Notes: generated from the sequence alone by a model not told the origin. A stretch of DNA of 63,371 nt from Bacillota bacterium (GCA_023425025.1 JAFADG010000009.1:1-63371), one strand, 5' to 3'. Counted from the first letter of the stretch, positions 50,926 to 60,528 are shown. Made by a program: numbers and translations.

Positions 50926-52142
50926 GCGTGAGCCTTTTGGAAATGAGCCTCATGGGCGGCGGTATGGTCCTTTTGACCCTGCTGATCAAGTACCTTGCCC
51001 GAAACCGGCTGCCCCACGGGGTTACCGCCTTTATGTGGGGCCTGACTCTCCTGCGCCTGACTCTGCCCTTTTCCATTCCCTCGCCGGTCAGCCTGCTGGG
51101 CTTGATTCAGGGAGCTCCGCAAGCCCAGGCGGCCGCTGCGCCGGTCTGGCAGAGCACGGCGCAGCCCATACCTTTCCAGGCCGGGCACGTCTTCTTATTG
51201 GGGACGGCGGTATGCGCGCTGCTGTTTCTGGCCGCCATTCTCAGGCAAAAGCGCGTGCTGGATACGGCGCTGCCCGCGCCTTTGACACAGGAGCTGAAAA
51301 ACATACTGGCGCTGCAGAGGCTTTCGCGGCCTGTAGGCGTCTACACCTCCGACCGCATCAGCACACCTCTTGTCTATGGGCTGGCAAGGCACCGGATCGT
51401 GCTGCCCGCCGGCGCAAACATCAGCGGCGAGGCCCTGTATTATGTCATCACCCATGAATGCGTGCATATCAAAAGGCATGACGCGCTGAAGAAGCTGCTT
51501 TTGATGCTGGTCGTCTGCCTGCATTGGTTCAATCCCCTCATCTGGCTGATGGCGGCTGCCGTCAGGCGGGATATGGAGCTTGGCTGCGACAAAAAGGTGC
51601 TTGCGCTCTGCGGCTTTTCGGCACGGGCCTCCTATGCGCGTACGCTGCTTTCCCTGGAAGGCGGCAAACGCTTTAGCGGCATCCTGATGGACCATTTCAG
51701 CCGCAGTCCCCTGGAAATGCGTATCCGTTCCATCATGACCGTCAAAAAGACCGCCTTGCCGGGCATTCTGGCAGCAGTGCTTGCCTATGGGCTTGTTTCC
51801 ATGCTGCTGATCGCCTCGCCGCAGGCGCAGGAGACGATTTCGGTCCAGGCCATGCGCCTGCCCATCATGGGCTCTATTGCCTGGCAGCAGCCTGCACAGA
51901 ATGTGATCTATACATGGGAGGACGGCACATTGACTGTGACGCAGCCTTCCGGCATTGCCGTTTCCACCGCCGATGTTGCGGCGGTGGGCGGCCTTTTCAC
52001 CCCGGCGCATTCGTCTGTACGCGTGATAAGGGTGTATGGCAACGCTCCCCTGATTTCTGGCGCCCAAGGCGCAGGCTATGCGTTTTATACCGCGCAGGCG
52101 GCACCCGCGACGGTCTCCTTATATGGCGAAATTCAGCCCTGA
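50922..52142 (+). CDS. BlaR1/MecR1-type M56 membrane metalloprotease without penicillin sensor domain
   Basis: A 406-residue membrane protein. N-terminal helices (about 8-30, 37-60, 85-108) are followed by a cytoplasmic zinc metalloprotease domain with YVITHECVHIKRHD (HExxH form) and the downstream zinc ligand in MELGCDKKVL, and by a fourth membrane helix near 285-305. The extracellular C-terminus is only about 100 residues of beta-rich sequence (QNVIYTWEDGTLTVTQPSG) instead of the 240-residue penicillin-binding sensor of true BlaR1, so the inducing signal must be different. It is coupled by ATGA to the repressor gene. Confidence 0.9.
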   Translation: MSVSLLEMSLMGGGMVLLTLLIKYLARNRLPHGVTAFMWGLTLLRLTLPFSIPSPVSLLGLIQGAPQAQAAAAPVWQSTAQPIPFQAGHVFLLGTAVCALLFLAAILRQKRVLDTALPAPLTQELKNILALQRLSRPVGVYTSDRISTPLVYGLARHRIVLPAGANISGEALYYVITHECVHIKRHDALKKLLLMLVVCLHWFNPLIWLMAAAVRRDMELGCDKKVLALCGFSARASYARTLLSLEGGKRFSGILMDHFSRSPLEMRIRSIMTVKKTALPGILAAVLAYGLVSMLLIASPQAQETISVQAMRLPIMGSIAWQQPAQNVIYTWEDGTLTVTQPSGIAVSTADVAAVGGLFTPAHSSVRVIRVYGNAPLISGAQGAGYAFYTAQAAPATVSLYGEIQP

Positions 52143-52274
52143 TACAGATTTTGATAAATATATGTTTGTATGTGGGAACAATTGATGCGGTCTGAGCGTC
52201 TGTTTCTATGGCAGCCGTTTCCAAACTGGGACGGCCAAGTGAAAAATGCCTGAGAAAATGGAGGAACGCTTTAT

Positions 52275-54590
52275 ATGAAGAAGGTGGCCGCTCTATTCTT
52301 ATCGCTCTGCATCCTGCTTTCGCTTATACCCGCAGCCTTGGCGGCGCCGGGGGATGCGGTGCTGTTCACGGAGGACCAGCGCAAGGAATGGGGCATTGAA
52401 ATGTATACGACGCCCACCCTTGCAGCCATGGGCGACACGGTGTATACCCTTTGGGGAAAAGAGATCTATGCCTATCAGGCCGGCCAGGAAAAGCCTGTAA
52501 AGGTGGCCGCCAATCTGGAGTCCGGCTATTATGCCACGTACGAGGAGGCCAAGGCGCAGATCGGCGACAAGGCCGATACGATGATCGCCAGCCTGGTCGG
52601 CAGCCAGGATATGCTGTATGGCCTGAACCGGCTGACCGGCAAGCTGTTTCCCCTGACCTTTGAGCAGGGCCAGGCGGTGTTCGGCACGCCCGTACAGCTG
52701 GACTGGTCGGGGCTGGAAGTAACCCGCGACAATTATACCTACGTCCGGGACGCCTACCGGCTGTGCATTTCCCAGGGCAAGCTCTACGCCATGTTCCGCA
52801 ATGATGAAGATTATTACAAGCCAGAGGTTGCGTGTTTTGACCTTGTAACCGGGGCAAAGCAGGTGCTCAATATTCCCTTCGCGCAGGATGTGACGCCGTA
52901 CAAGGATGGCAAGCTGCTGGTCAAGATCTTTGACGCGGAGAACGCCTACAGGGACGGCAAGGAACAGGGAAAGCCTGTTCTGGCGGTATACGACCCCGCG
53001 GACGGATCAACCTCGGCTCAGGAGCCTTTTGGGGATATGAACGTGTTCGGCCTTGCATACCAGGCGGAGACCGATACCCTGTTCTATACCACCAACAGCA
53101 AGCTGATGGCTATGAAGGGCCTTGGGCCCGCGGCCCAGGTGGCGTTTATGCCCGTGGATTACGCGGATGACTGCACCGCCGTACTGCTGCCCGGCAGCCT
53201 GTACGCCATCAACACCTGGAGCGGCCTGATTGTGCGCAATACGGATCCTGCGTACATGCCCACCAGCACCATTTCCATTTACGGCGGGTATCTGGACCCG
53301 GCCGCCATGTCCTTCACGCTGAAATATCCGCAGACGCCCGTTACCTTCAATCAGAACGTGTACTTTGACAGCCCGGAGGCACTGGCCCAGGCCATGACTT
53401 CCGGCGACGGTTCCTTTGACATCTACAATTTTGACGTCAGCTATCAGGACCTGCAGTCCCTGATCAAAAAGGGCTACTGCGCCGATTTGTCCGCCTCGCC
53501 GGTGCTTTTAGCGGAGCTTTCGAAAACGTATCCTTTCCTGCAGTCGGCCGTTTCGCGGGATGGGAAGTTCTATGCCATACCGGTCAGCGTGTACGGCTAT
53601 GGCCTGAGCATTTCCCCCAAGGCGTGGGAAGCGGCGGGGCTGAAAGACAGGTTGCCTACCTCCTTCATGGGCCTTATCGATTTTTTCAGCTGGTGGGCGG
53701 AGGAAGGCCAGGAGCAGCATCCGGACGTGAGGCTGCTGCAGGGCGTGATGGATTATGGCGAGACCCTGTTCCAGATGGCGCTGAACCAGTATGTGTACTA
53801 TTGCCAGGCCCAGGGGCAGGAGCTGTCCTTCAACACGCCGCTGTTCCGCAATATGATGCAGGCGCTGGAGGACCTGGATATCGAGACGCTGAACGAGTCC
53901 ATTCCAAGCGATTATGGGATGGATGGAGCCTCGGCGATGAAAATGCGCGGCGCTTACATGGAAGAGGGCGAAGCGCTGTTCATGGAATACGGCGACTGGC
54001 TCAGCGTGTATGGCGGCAGGCAGAGCCTGGAATATTCCGCGCCCCTGATCCTCTCCCTGGAAGAGGGCGGCTCCAAGCATATTCCCGTCTATGTGCAGAC
54101 GCTTTTCATCAATCCCAACTCCAAGAACATGGAGATGGCTTTACGGTATCTGGAAAACGCCCTGGAGCGCATGGATCCCGCCCAGCACGTCATGATGTTC
54201 CCGGACGACAACACGCCCGTCCCCAACGAGAATTTTGAGCAAATGGTTGCGCAGTGGCAGGAAGAGCTGGATAAGCAAAAGAAAAAGCTGGAGACCGCCA
54301 AGCCGGAAGAAAAGAAGGATATCGAAACCATCATCCAGTCGTATGAGGACGCGCTGGCGAAGAAGGATGACTATTACTGGAACGTCTCCGCGGAGGGGAT
54401 TGCAAGGTATCGCGAATTGGCCCCCTTATGCTTTGCCGCCGCTCCCAATCTGGTGAATTACCGCACCAAAGAGGGCACTTCCCAGATCGGCACCCTGATT
54501 GAGCGCTACCGCCAGAAGCAGATGTCCCTGGATCAATTCGTTACGGAAGTGGACAAAAAGATCCGCATGATACTCTTGGAACGCGAGTGA
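52275..54590 (+). CDS. Exported two-part protein: propeller-like domain plus solute-binding domain (paralog 2)
   Basis: A 771-residue protein related to paralogs 1 and 3, closest to paralog 3. Signal peptide 1-23 (LLSLIPAALA). Propeller-like half to about 330 (DTVYTLWGKEIYAYQAGQ, DMLYGLNRLTGKLFPLTFEQ), then the solute-binding half (SLIKKGYCADLSASP, TYPFLQSAVSRDGKFYAIPV, LFINPNSKNMEMALRYLE), a coiled-coil hairpin (WQEELDKQKKKLETAKPEE) and the tail YRQKQMSLDQFVTEVDKK. GGAGG lies 10 bases before the ATG. No BlaI-type operator is visible in its 130-base upstream gap, so it is probably read from the blaI promoter or from a promoter of its own. Confidence 0.8.
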   Translation: MKKVAALFLSLCILLSLIPAALAAPGDAVLFTEDQRKEWGIEMYTTPTLAAMGDTVYTLWGKEIYAYQAGQEKPVKVAANLESGYYATYEEAKAQIGDKADTMIASLVGSQDMLYGLNRLTGKLFPLTFEQGQAVFGTPVQLDWSGLEVTRDNYTYVRDAYRLCISQGKLYAMFRNDEDYYKPEVACFDLVTGAKQVLNIPFAQDVTPYKDGKLLVKIFDAENAYRDGKEQGKPVLAVYDPADGSTSAQEPFGDMNVFGLAYQAETDTLFYTTNSKLMAMKGLGPAAQVAFMPVDYADDCTAVLLPGSLYAINTWSGLIVRNTDPAYMPTSTISIYGGYLDPAAMSFTLKYPQTPVTFNQNVYFDSPEALAQAMTSGDGSFDIYNFDVSYQDLQSLIKKGYCADLSASPVLLAELSKTYPFLQSAVSRDGKFYAIPVSVYGYGLSISPKAWEAAGLKDRLPTSFMGLIDFFSWWAEEGQEQHPDVRLLQGVMDYGETLFQMALNQYVYYCQAQGQELSFNTPLFRNMMQALEDLDIETLNESIPSDYGMDGASAMKMRGAYMEEGEALFMEYGDWLSVYGGRQSLEYSAPLILSLEEGGSKHIPVYVQTLFINPNSKNMEMALRYLENALERMDPAQHVMMFPDDNTPVPNENFEQMVAQWQEELDKQKKKLETAKPEEKKDIETIIQSYEDALAKKDDYYWNVSAEGIARYRELAPLCFAAAPNLVNYRTKEGTSQIGTLIERYRQKQMSLDQFVTEVDKKIRMILLERE

Positions 54591-54953
54591 GCACGGCTTA
54601 AGGGCCAGTAAGCGCTGAAAGCATGGAGCGCCTTTGCGGCAGGAAGATGGAATGGCATTTATCCCTTAATGAAAACAGTGACCGGTGCTTCCATCTTCCT
54701 GCTCTGTCGCGTCAGCGGCTTTTCAAAAAACGGCTATTATTACTGGTGGACAAACGGTTTCCCTGCTAAGCAGGAAGGCTATATGGCATATATATCACCG
54801 CGAAGGAGTGCAGGGCAAATATACCATATGTAACATGTGTGAAACTATTGTCAATGGGAATAAATTGGCAAATCATCATCGTTATCTTTATGACGCATGT
54901 ATAGGATAACATTTAAAAACAAAAGCAGCGCCATAAATATGGAGGATAAGAGG
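54591..54953. repeat. Intergenic gap with a 14-bp inverted repeat
   Basis: GCAGGAAGATGGAA at 54639-54652 and its exact complement at 54689-54702 enclose a 36-base loop; the pair may end the paralog 2 transcript. The rest, from 54720, is more AT-rich and runs into the paralog 3 leader. GAAACTATTGTCAAT near 54840 resembles half of the BlaI-type operator but is not a palindrome. No gene is present. Confidence 0.6.
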
Positions 54954-57281
54954 ATGAAAAAGGGTTTCGCGTTTATCTGTCTGCTATGTATCCTGTTTAC
55001 GGTGGTACCGGCCGCCCTGGCTGCTCCGGAGGATACGATTCTCTTTGATACGGATCAGCTTATGGAGTTTGGCGCCGAAGCTTATACCGATCCAGGCATG
55101 GCGCTTGTGGGCGATACGCTGTATTCTACATGGGGTTCCAAAATGTTTTCATGGAAACAGGGCCAGGAAAAGCCGGAAGTAGTAGCCGCCGGTCTGGAAC
55201 CCAATATGTATCAGAATTACCAGGAAGCACAGCAAATGGGTGACAATCCGGATATGATGATCGCCTACCTGGTCAGCGATGGCACTGCGCTGTATGGCCT
55301 GAACCGGCTGAATGGAATGCTGTATCCTTTTACCCTTGAAGCAGGGAAGGCAGTTTCGGGAACTCCAGTGCAGCTTGACTGGTCGGATATGGAGTATACC
55401 TATAACAACAAGAGCTATGTTAGAGAATTTCGCTCTATATATCTCATAGGGGGTAAGCTCTATGGCGTGAACTGGACTGTTGGTGATACACATAACCCGG
55501 AATTTGTGTCTTATGACATTACTACCGGTGCAAAACAGGTCTATGATATTCCCTTTGTGCAGGATATAACGCCATACAAGGATGGAAAGCTCCTGCTGAA
55601 AATCAGTGACATAGACCGCGCCATGAAGGAAGATAGAATGGATTCCATCACGCACGCCTTGGCAATCTTCGATCCTTCGGTTGGCAGTTGTACCGAGGTG
55701 GGCTACATACCTGACGCGTATGTGTTTGGAATGGTGTATCAGCCGGAGACGGACGTATTTTACTACTGCATGACTGACAAAATCATGGGCATGAGATCAT
55801 TTGGCGCCGCCGCTCAGGTTGCCGAAATTCCTTATCAATTTGCAGGCAATGGTTCTCCTGCGGTCATGCTATCTGGTGGGGTTTACGCCATCGGATCTTT
55901 CTGCGGTATTATTTTGCGTGATGTCGGCAATGAATCCTCCACCGGCGGCTCCCTGTCTTCCTCCGGTTTTTCCATGTCCTCCTCGGCCGGCTCCCTGTCC
56001 GTGTACGGGCAGCAAGATACTATGGGTGAAGAATTTGCAAAGAAAAATCCTGATGTTTCCGTAAAATTTGGCGAGGACATGTATTTCGAGGACTATCTGG
56101 CGCTATCCCAAGCCATGATGACCGGCGATGCCACCTATGATGTCTATAGCATTGATTTGAGCGAAATAGACATTCAAAGCCTGATAAAAAAGGGATATTG
56201 CATGGACCTTAGCTCCTCGCCGTTGATAACATCGGAGATATCGAAGATGTACCCTTTCTTGCAAAACACCCTTATGCGGGACGGAAAAATTTACGCTGTG
56301 CCGGTCAGTATGAGAAGCTCGGGCTTTGGCATTGAACCGGAGTCATGGGAAGAAACCGGCCTGACCAGCCGGCTGCCGAAAAACTTTCCTGAGCTGATTG
56401 ATTTTATGAATTGGTGGGCAGACGAAGGGTATGTCCAATACCCGGATATCCAGCTTATTGACAGTGATCATGGTTGGGATATTGGAAAAATCATGACCCG
56501 GCTGGCGTTGGATCTGTATATGCAGCAAAGCCAGGCCAGGAACGACGTATTGTCCTTTGATACGCCCTTGTTCAGAAAGACCATGGAGGCTTTGGAGAGG
56601 CTGAAAGTCGAAGAACTGAATGATTTGGTATTTTCCAATGCGGATGATGCAATGAGCGCACCATGTCTATTCGTAAGCGGTATCGACGGATTAAGTGTAG
56701 GGGGCGGAAATCCCCGTCTTCGGCATAAAGAGCCTTTGTCATTGCCGCTTGCGGAGGGAGAAGCTGTTTCCATACCGGTGTATGTCAGGGTACTGTTCAT
56801 CAACCCCAACACAAAAAATCTGGACATTGCCCTGGAGTATCTGGAAAGCGCATTGGAGCGGATGGAACGTGCTCAGCACATCATGATGGTTCCAGACGAT
56901 AATGAACCTGTTCCCAATGAAAACCTGGAAAACGTGGTTCAGTTTTGGAACGAAGAGCTGGCTGGTTGGAAAAAGCGACTAGAAACTGCTGAGCCGGAGG
57001 ATAAAAAAGAACTTGAGGATGTTATCCGGGGACTTGAACGGGATATTGCTCAAAAGGATTTGTATTACTGGAAAGTGTCGGCGGAAAGTATTTCAAGTTA
57101 CCGGCAGAAAGTGCCACTATGTTATGTGACAGCGCCTTATCCTGTGAACTTCTTAACACAGAACGGTACTGCACAGATCAAAACGTTGGTGGATCGTTAC
57201 CGCCAAAAACAAATTTCCTTGGATCAGTTTATCAATGAAGCAGACCAAAAGATCCAAATGATTCTTTCGGAGAGCAAGTAA
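54954..57281 (+). CDS. Exported two-part protein: propeller-like domain plus solute-binding domain (paralog 3)
   Basis: A 775-residue protein. Signal peptide 1-23 (LFTVVPAALA), propeller-like half (DTLYSTWGSKMFSWKQGQ, TALYGLNRLNGMLYPFTLEA), a Ser/Gly-rich linker that the other paralogs lack (around residue 325-350, SSTGGSLSSSGFSMSSSAGS), then the solute-binding half (SLIKKGYCMDLSSSP, MYPFLQNTLMRDGKIYAVPV, LFINPNTKNLDIALEYLE), coiled coil and tail YRQKQISLDQFINEADQK. The codon use is visibly more AT-rich than in paralogs 1 and 2. ATG at 54954 follows GGAGG and AAGAGG; the longer frame from 54897 has no such site. A permease operon follows 70 bases downstream. Confidence 0.8.
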   Translation: MKKGFAFICLLCILFTVVPAALAAPEDTILFDTDQLMEFGAEAYTDPGMALVGDTLYSTWGSKMFSWKQGQEKPEVVAAGLEPNMYQNYQEAQQMGDNPDMMIAYLVSDGTALYGLNRLNGMLYPFTLEAGKAVSGTPVQLDWSDMEYTYNNKSYVREFRSIYLIGGKLYGVNWTVGDTHNPEFVSYDITTGAKQVYDIPFVQDITPYKDGKLLLKISDIDRAMKEDRMDSITHALAIFDPSVGSCTEVGYIPDAYVFGMVYQPETDVFYYCMTDKIMGMRSFGAAAQVAEIPYQFAGNGSPAVMLSGGVYAIGSFCGIILRDVGNESSTGGSLSSSGFSMSSSAGSLSVYGQQDTMGEEFAKKNPDVSVKFGEDMYFEDYLALSQAMMTGDATYDVYSIDLSEIDIQSLIKKGYCMDLSSSPLITSEISKMYPFLQNTLMRDGKIYAVPVSMRSSGFGIEPESWEETGLTSRLPKNFPELIDFMNWWADEGYVQYPDIQLIDSDHGWDIGKIMTRLALDLYMQQSQARNDVLSFDTPLFRKTMEALERLKVEELNDLVFSNADDAMSAPCLFVSGIDGLSVGGGNPRLRHKEPLSLPLAEGEAVSIPVYVRVLFINPNTKNLDIALEYLESALERMERAQHIMMVPDDNEPVPNENLENVVQFWNEELAGWKKRLETAEPEDKKELEDVIRGLERDIAQKDLYYWKVSAESISSYRQKVPLCYVTAPYPVNFLTQNGTAQIKTLVDRYRQKQISLDQFINEADQKIQMILSESK

Positions 57282-57351
57282 GTATGGTGACTGCGTGCGC
57301 CAAAGCCCTCCGTCCTTGGCGCACGCACGATCTGGAAGGGGGAACAAGCAA

Positions 57352-58206
57352 TTGTTCCGGCGGAAAAAAAGTGTTTGGTTGTTTTTGCTGCCGGGCCTCA
57401 TCGGCCTGACCGCCTTTTATCTGGCCCCGTTCATCGGCGGCATCTATTTCAGCCTGACCGATGGCACGTTTCAAAACAAGTTTGTCTGGTTTCAAAATTA
57501 CAAGGAGATATGGCAGAATGAAATGTTCCGGGTGGGGCTGAAGAACACCATGGAGCTTTCCCTGCTGTGCGCGCCTGTCATCTGGCTGATGGCCTTCTTG
57601 CTGGCCACCATGCTCAGGACCCTGGGAAAGCGGGGCGCTTTCTTTCGAAACGCGCTGCTTTTGCCTTACCTTATGCCTTCCTCCGCCCTCTTGCTGATCT
57701 GGCTGCTGATGTTTGATTTCGGCGGGGTCATGAACCGCATTTTGGGGCTGTTTGGCGTGAGCAGGGTGCTGTGGCTGGAGGGCGGGGCGCTTCGGGCGCC
57801 GGTGGTGCTGCTGTATATCTGGAAGAACCTGGGCTTCTCCGTCGTCATCTTTGCCGCGGCGCTGCAAACGGTGCCCGAGGCTTATTATGAGTATGCCAGC
57901 CTGGAGGGGGCCAACGCCTTCCAGCGGGAGACGAAGATCACGCTGCCGCTTTTGGTTCCCACGGCCTTTCTGGTGTTTATGCTGGCCTGGGTCAACGCGT
58001 TTAAAATCTTCAAGGAAGTGTACTTTATCGGCGGGGCGTATCCGGACGAGACGGTGTACACCCTCCAGCACTTTATGAACAACAAGTTCGCCAAGCTGGA
58101 TTATCAGGATGTGACGACCGCGGCCTACAGCTTTGCCATTATCGTATTTATTCTCTTTGGCATGATGTACGCGAGCAAAGCTGTGCGTTCGTCCAGCCAA
58201 GTGTAG
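57352..58206 (+). CDS. CUT1-type ABC transporter permease (MalF class)
   Basis: A 284-residue permease with six membrane segments. The start is TTG at 57352 behind AAGGGGG (57336-57342). The first helix is SVWLFLLPGLIGLTAFYLAP and the EAA loop is AYYEYASLEGANAFQRETKI, somewhat degenerate (EYASLEGA for EAAxxDGA). Homologues import sugars using a binding protein and an MsmK-type ATPase. The preceding gene, paralog 3, has a binding-protein half and is the natural partner. Confidence 0.85.
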   Translation: MFRRKKSVWLFLLPGLIGLTAFYLAPFIGGIYFSLTDGTFQNKFVWFQNYKEIWQNEMFRVGLKNTMELSLLCAPVIWLMAFLLATMLRTLGKRGAFFRNALLLPYLMPSSALLLIWLLMFDFGGVMNRILGLFGVSRVLWLEGGALRAPVVLLYIWKNLGFSVVIFAAALQTVPEAYYEYASLEGANAFQRETKITLPLLVPTAFLVFMLAWVNAFKIFKEVYFIGGAYPDETVYTLQHFMNNKFAKLDYQDVTTAAYSFAIIVFILFGMMYASKAVRSSSQV

Positions 58207-58220
58207 GGGAGGGAGATGCC

Positions 58221-59132
58221 ATGCAGACCAATACAGCCGCTGCCGTCACGCCGGCAAGACCTGTTCACCGCAGGCATAAGCGCCTGCGCCTGGGCCGCGT
58301 ATTGTCCGTGCTGCTGCTGACCGGGATCGCGGTACTGATTTTGATCCCCATCTTTTTCACGTTCCTGTACTCCTTCTTCCCCAAGGGGGAGATGGAGGCC
58401 TATTTGAAGCTCCGCGGCAATTATGATGAGACCAAATGGCTGGACGTGCTTGTTTCCCCGGCCATGGCCTCCATCCGCCAGTATTACAAGATACTGATCG
58501 AACAGCCGCAGTACCTGAACCTGTTCGTCAACTCCGTCAAGTATACCGCGGCCATTCTCCTGGGGCAGGCCGCCGTCATTCCCTTGATGGCCTATGCGTT
58601 GAGCCGGTTCCAGTTCAAGGGCCGGGACGCGCTGTTTTTCGGCATTTTGATGCTCATGGTGCTGCCCTTCCAGGTGACCATGGCCCCCAGCGTGATCACG
58701 CTGCGGTTTATGGGCCTGATGGAAACGCCCTGGGCGGTGATACTGCCCATGTGGTTCTCTCCCTTTTACATATTCCTGCTGCGCCAATTCATGATAAGCC
58801 TGCCCGGCGAGCTGATAGAGGCCGGGATGATGGACGGCGCGGGGACCTTCCGCTGCTATGCCCACGTGATCATTCCCGTGTGCCGGCCGATCCTGGGCGC
58901 GGCGGTGGCCCTCTCCTTCGCGGATTGCTGGAACATGGTGGAGCAGCCGCTGGTGTACCTGTCCAACCGGATCGGGGACCAGCCCCTGTCGGTGATGTTC
59001 AATACGCTGAGCACAGAAGGCGCCGATGTGGCCTTTGCCGGCGCGGCGCTGTACATACTGCCGGCGCTGTTCATTTACTTTTATTTTCAGGAAGACATTC
59101 TCTTGGGCGTGGCGCTCAGCGAACTGAAATAG
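58221..59132 (+). CDS. CUT1-type ABC transporter permease (MalG class)
   Basis: A 303-residue permease with six membrane segments; EAA loop ELIEAGMMDGAGTFRCYAHV. It starts behind GGGAGGGAGA, 14 bases after the MalF-class gene, and forms the heterodimer with it. The region after the first helix has an extended hydrophilic loop (about 55-95, RGNYDETKWLDVLV) larger than usual for the family. No ATPase gene follows. Confidence 0.85.
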   Translation: MQTNTAAAVTPARPVHRRHKRLRLGRVLSVLLLTGIAVLILIPIFFTFLYSFFPKGEMEAYLKLRGNYDETKWLDVLVSPAMASIRQYYKILIEQPQYLNLFVNSVKYTAAILLGQAAVIPLMAYALSRFQFKGRDALFFGILMLMVLPFQVTMAPSVITLRFMGLMETPWAVILPMWFSPFYIFLLRQFMISLPGELIEAGMMDGAGTFRCYAHVIIPVCRPILGAAVALSFADCWNMVEQPLVYLSNRIGDQPLSVMFNTLSTEGADVAFAGAALYILPALFIYFYFQEDILLGVALSELK

Positions 59133-59153
59133 CGGGAGAGGAGCAACCGGGCT

Positions 59154-60509
59154 ATGAAATTGAAACGGATCGCGTTAAAGGGCCTTATCATCCTGGCGGT
59201 AACGGTGGCCTTGTGCATGTTTTTTGCCAATACCGTCCTGACCATTACCACGCCCAAGATTCAAATTGTGCAGGCCAGCCGCGGCAGGCTGGAACAGAAG
59301 ATCAAGTTGGGTTCTCAGGTGTATTTCCCGGAGACCACCGACCATATAATGACCGAAGCGGCCAAAAGCGCCATCGTGGTGGATAAGGTATATGTCCGCC
59401 CCGGCCATCATGTAAAGGCGGGGGAGACGCTGTTCACCGCCATCCTCTCCGAGTTTGACAAGGATTGGAAGGAGCTCCAGGACAAGTACGATGAAAAAGC
59501 CGCTTCCCTGATGGACAAGGACATCGAAAACCGCAAAGCGGCAAAGGAAAGCTCCCAGAACCATTTGTATGACGACGTCATGGAAAGCCAATCTGCTTTG
59601 GCGGCGGCGGAGCACGATACCCGCACCGTCGCGCTGGGCCTGAATGTAACCCTTGACCCGGATATGGCAAAGTGGGCGGAACAGGCCGCCGGCAAGGAAG
59701 ACCTGTCAAAGGCCGTTCAAAAGGTGATCGACGCAAAAACGGTCTATGACCAGGCGTATGAAGCTTTCTTCAAATCCTTCAACAGCGCCAAAACAAGGGT
59801 CAGCAATTCCACCTTCAAGTATATCAATGAGCGCAACGCGCTTTTGAAGGAACTGAACACCATCTCCGACGACATGGTGGCACTTTCTACCCGCAAGAGC
59901 GCCTTATCCACGGTGGTTGCACCCCATGATGGGTACGTGGTGTCCATGGATGTGAAAAACGGCGACACCTACGACGGCAAGAAAAGCGCCTTTACCCTGA
60001 GCGTGGAAACCGCCGCGCCTGTTTTGCGGGTGGATATCACCAGCCTCAACAAGGCCATCGCCGACGGTACGCGGGTGGATGTGGCCGGGGATTACGGCTC
60101 CGAGCGGACCAAGGTCGAAAAGACGGTGCTGGAGGGCGACGGGAAAAAGTACGCGTATATTACGCTGACGGAAAATATCATCTCCATCAAGGGCGGCATC
60201 ACGCGCATGGTCACCGACGGCAACACCGATGTGACGATCACCTACCGCGCCAAGGACTCCGCCACGCTGGTGCCCGCCAGCGCCGTGCGCAATGAGGGTG
60301 AGGGGCAGGATTATGTGTACCTGATCCAGCGCACCTGGGGCGGGTTCATGGGCTCCAGTTCCATGAAGGCGGTCAAGACCAATGTGACCGTGCTGGAACG
60401 CGGGGACAATGTGGTGTCCATCCAGCAGGAGATGGATTATCAGGAGATCGCCGACCGGGAAGACCGGGCGCTGACCGATGGCTGCACCGTAATGGAATAC
60501 ATTGATTGA
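59154..60509 (+). CDS. HlyD-type periplasmic adaptor-like membrane fusion protein
   Basis: A 451-residue protein anchored by one N-terminal helix (about 7-27). It has the biotinyl-lipoyl half-motifs of the HlyD/MacA family (KVYVRPGHHVKAGETLFTAI, and STVVAPHDGYVVSMDVKNGD), separated by a long coiled-coil hairpin (about 95-245), then beta-barrel domains (LVPASAVRNEGEGQDYVYL). In Gram-positive bacteria such proteins work with MacB-type or bacteriocin exporters. It lies 21 bases after the MalG-class permease and 19 before the MacB-core-like gene, so it is in the same operon as importer-type permeases, which is unusual. Confidence 0.85.
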   Translation: MKLKRIALKGLIILAVTVALCMFFANTVLTITTPKIQIVQASRGRLEQKIKLGSQVYFPETTDHIMTEAAKSAIVVDKVYVRPGHHVKAGETLFTAILSEFDKDWKELQDKYDEKAASLMDKDIENRKAAKESSQNHLYDDVMESQSALAAAEHDTRTVALGLNVTLDPDMAKWAEQAAGKEDLSKAVQKVIDAKTVYDQAYEAFFKSFNSAKTRVSNSTFKYINERNALLKELNTISDDMVALSTRKSALSTVVAPHDGYVVSMDVKNGDTYDGKKSAFTLSVETAAPVLRVDITSLNKAIADGTRVDVAGDYGSERTKVEKTVLEGDGKKYAYITLTENIISIKGGITRMVTDGNTDVTITYRAKDSATLVPASAVRNEGEGQDYVYLIQRTWGGFMGSSSMKAVKTNVTVLERGDNVVSIQQEMDYQEIADREDRALTDGCTVMEYID

Positions 60510-60528
60510 GCTGCCGGAAGGAGACGCC

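Noticed and set aside
50563..52142. Beta-lactam resistance locus
   Set aside because: Repressor and protease resemble BlaI and BlaR1, but there is no beta-lactamase or PBP gene and the protease lacks the penicillin-binding sensor.
54835..54855. BlaI-type operator before paralog 3
   Set aside because: ACTATTGT matches half of O2 but the second half is not complementary and there is no matching promoter in the same register.
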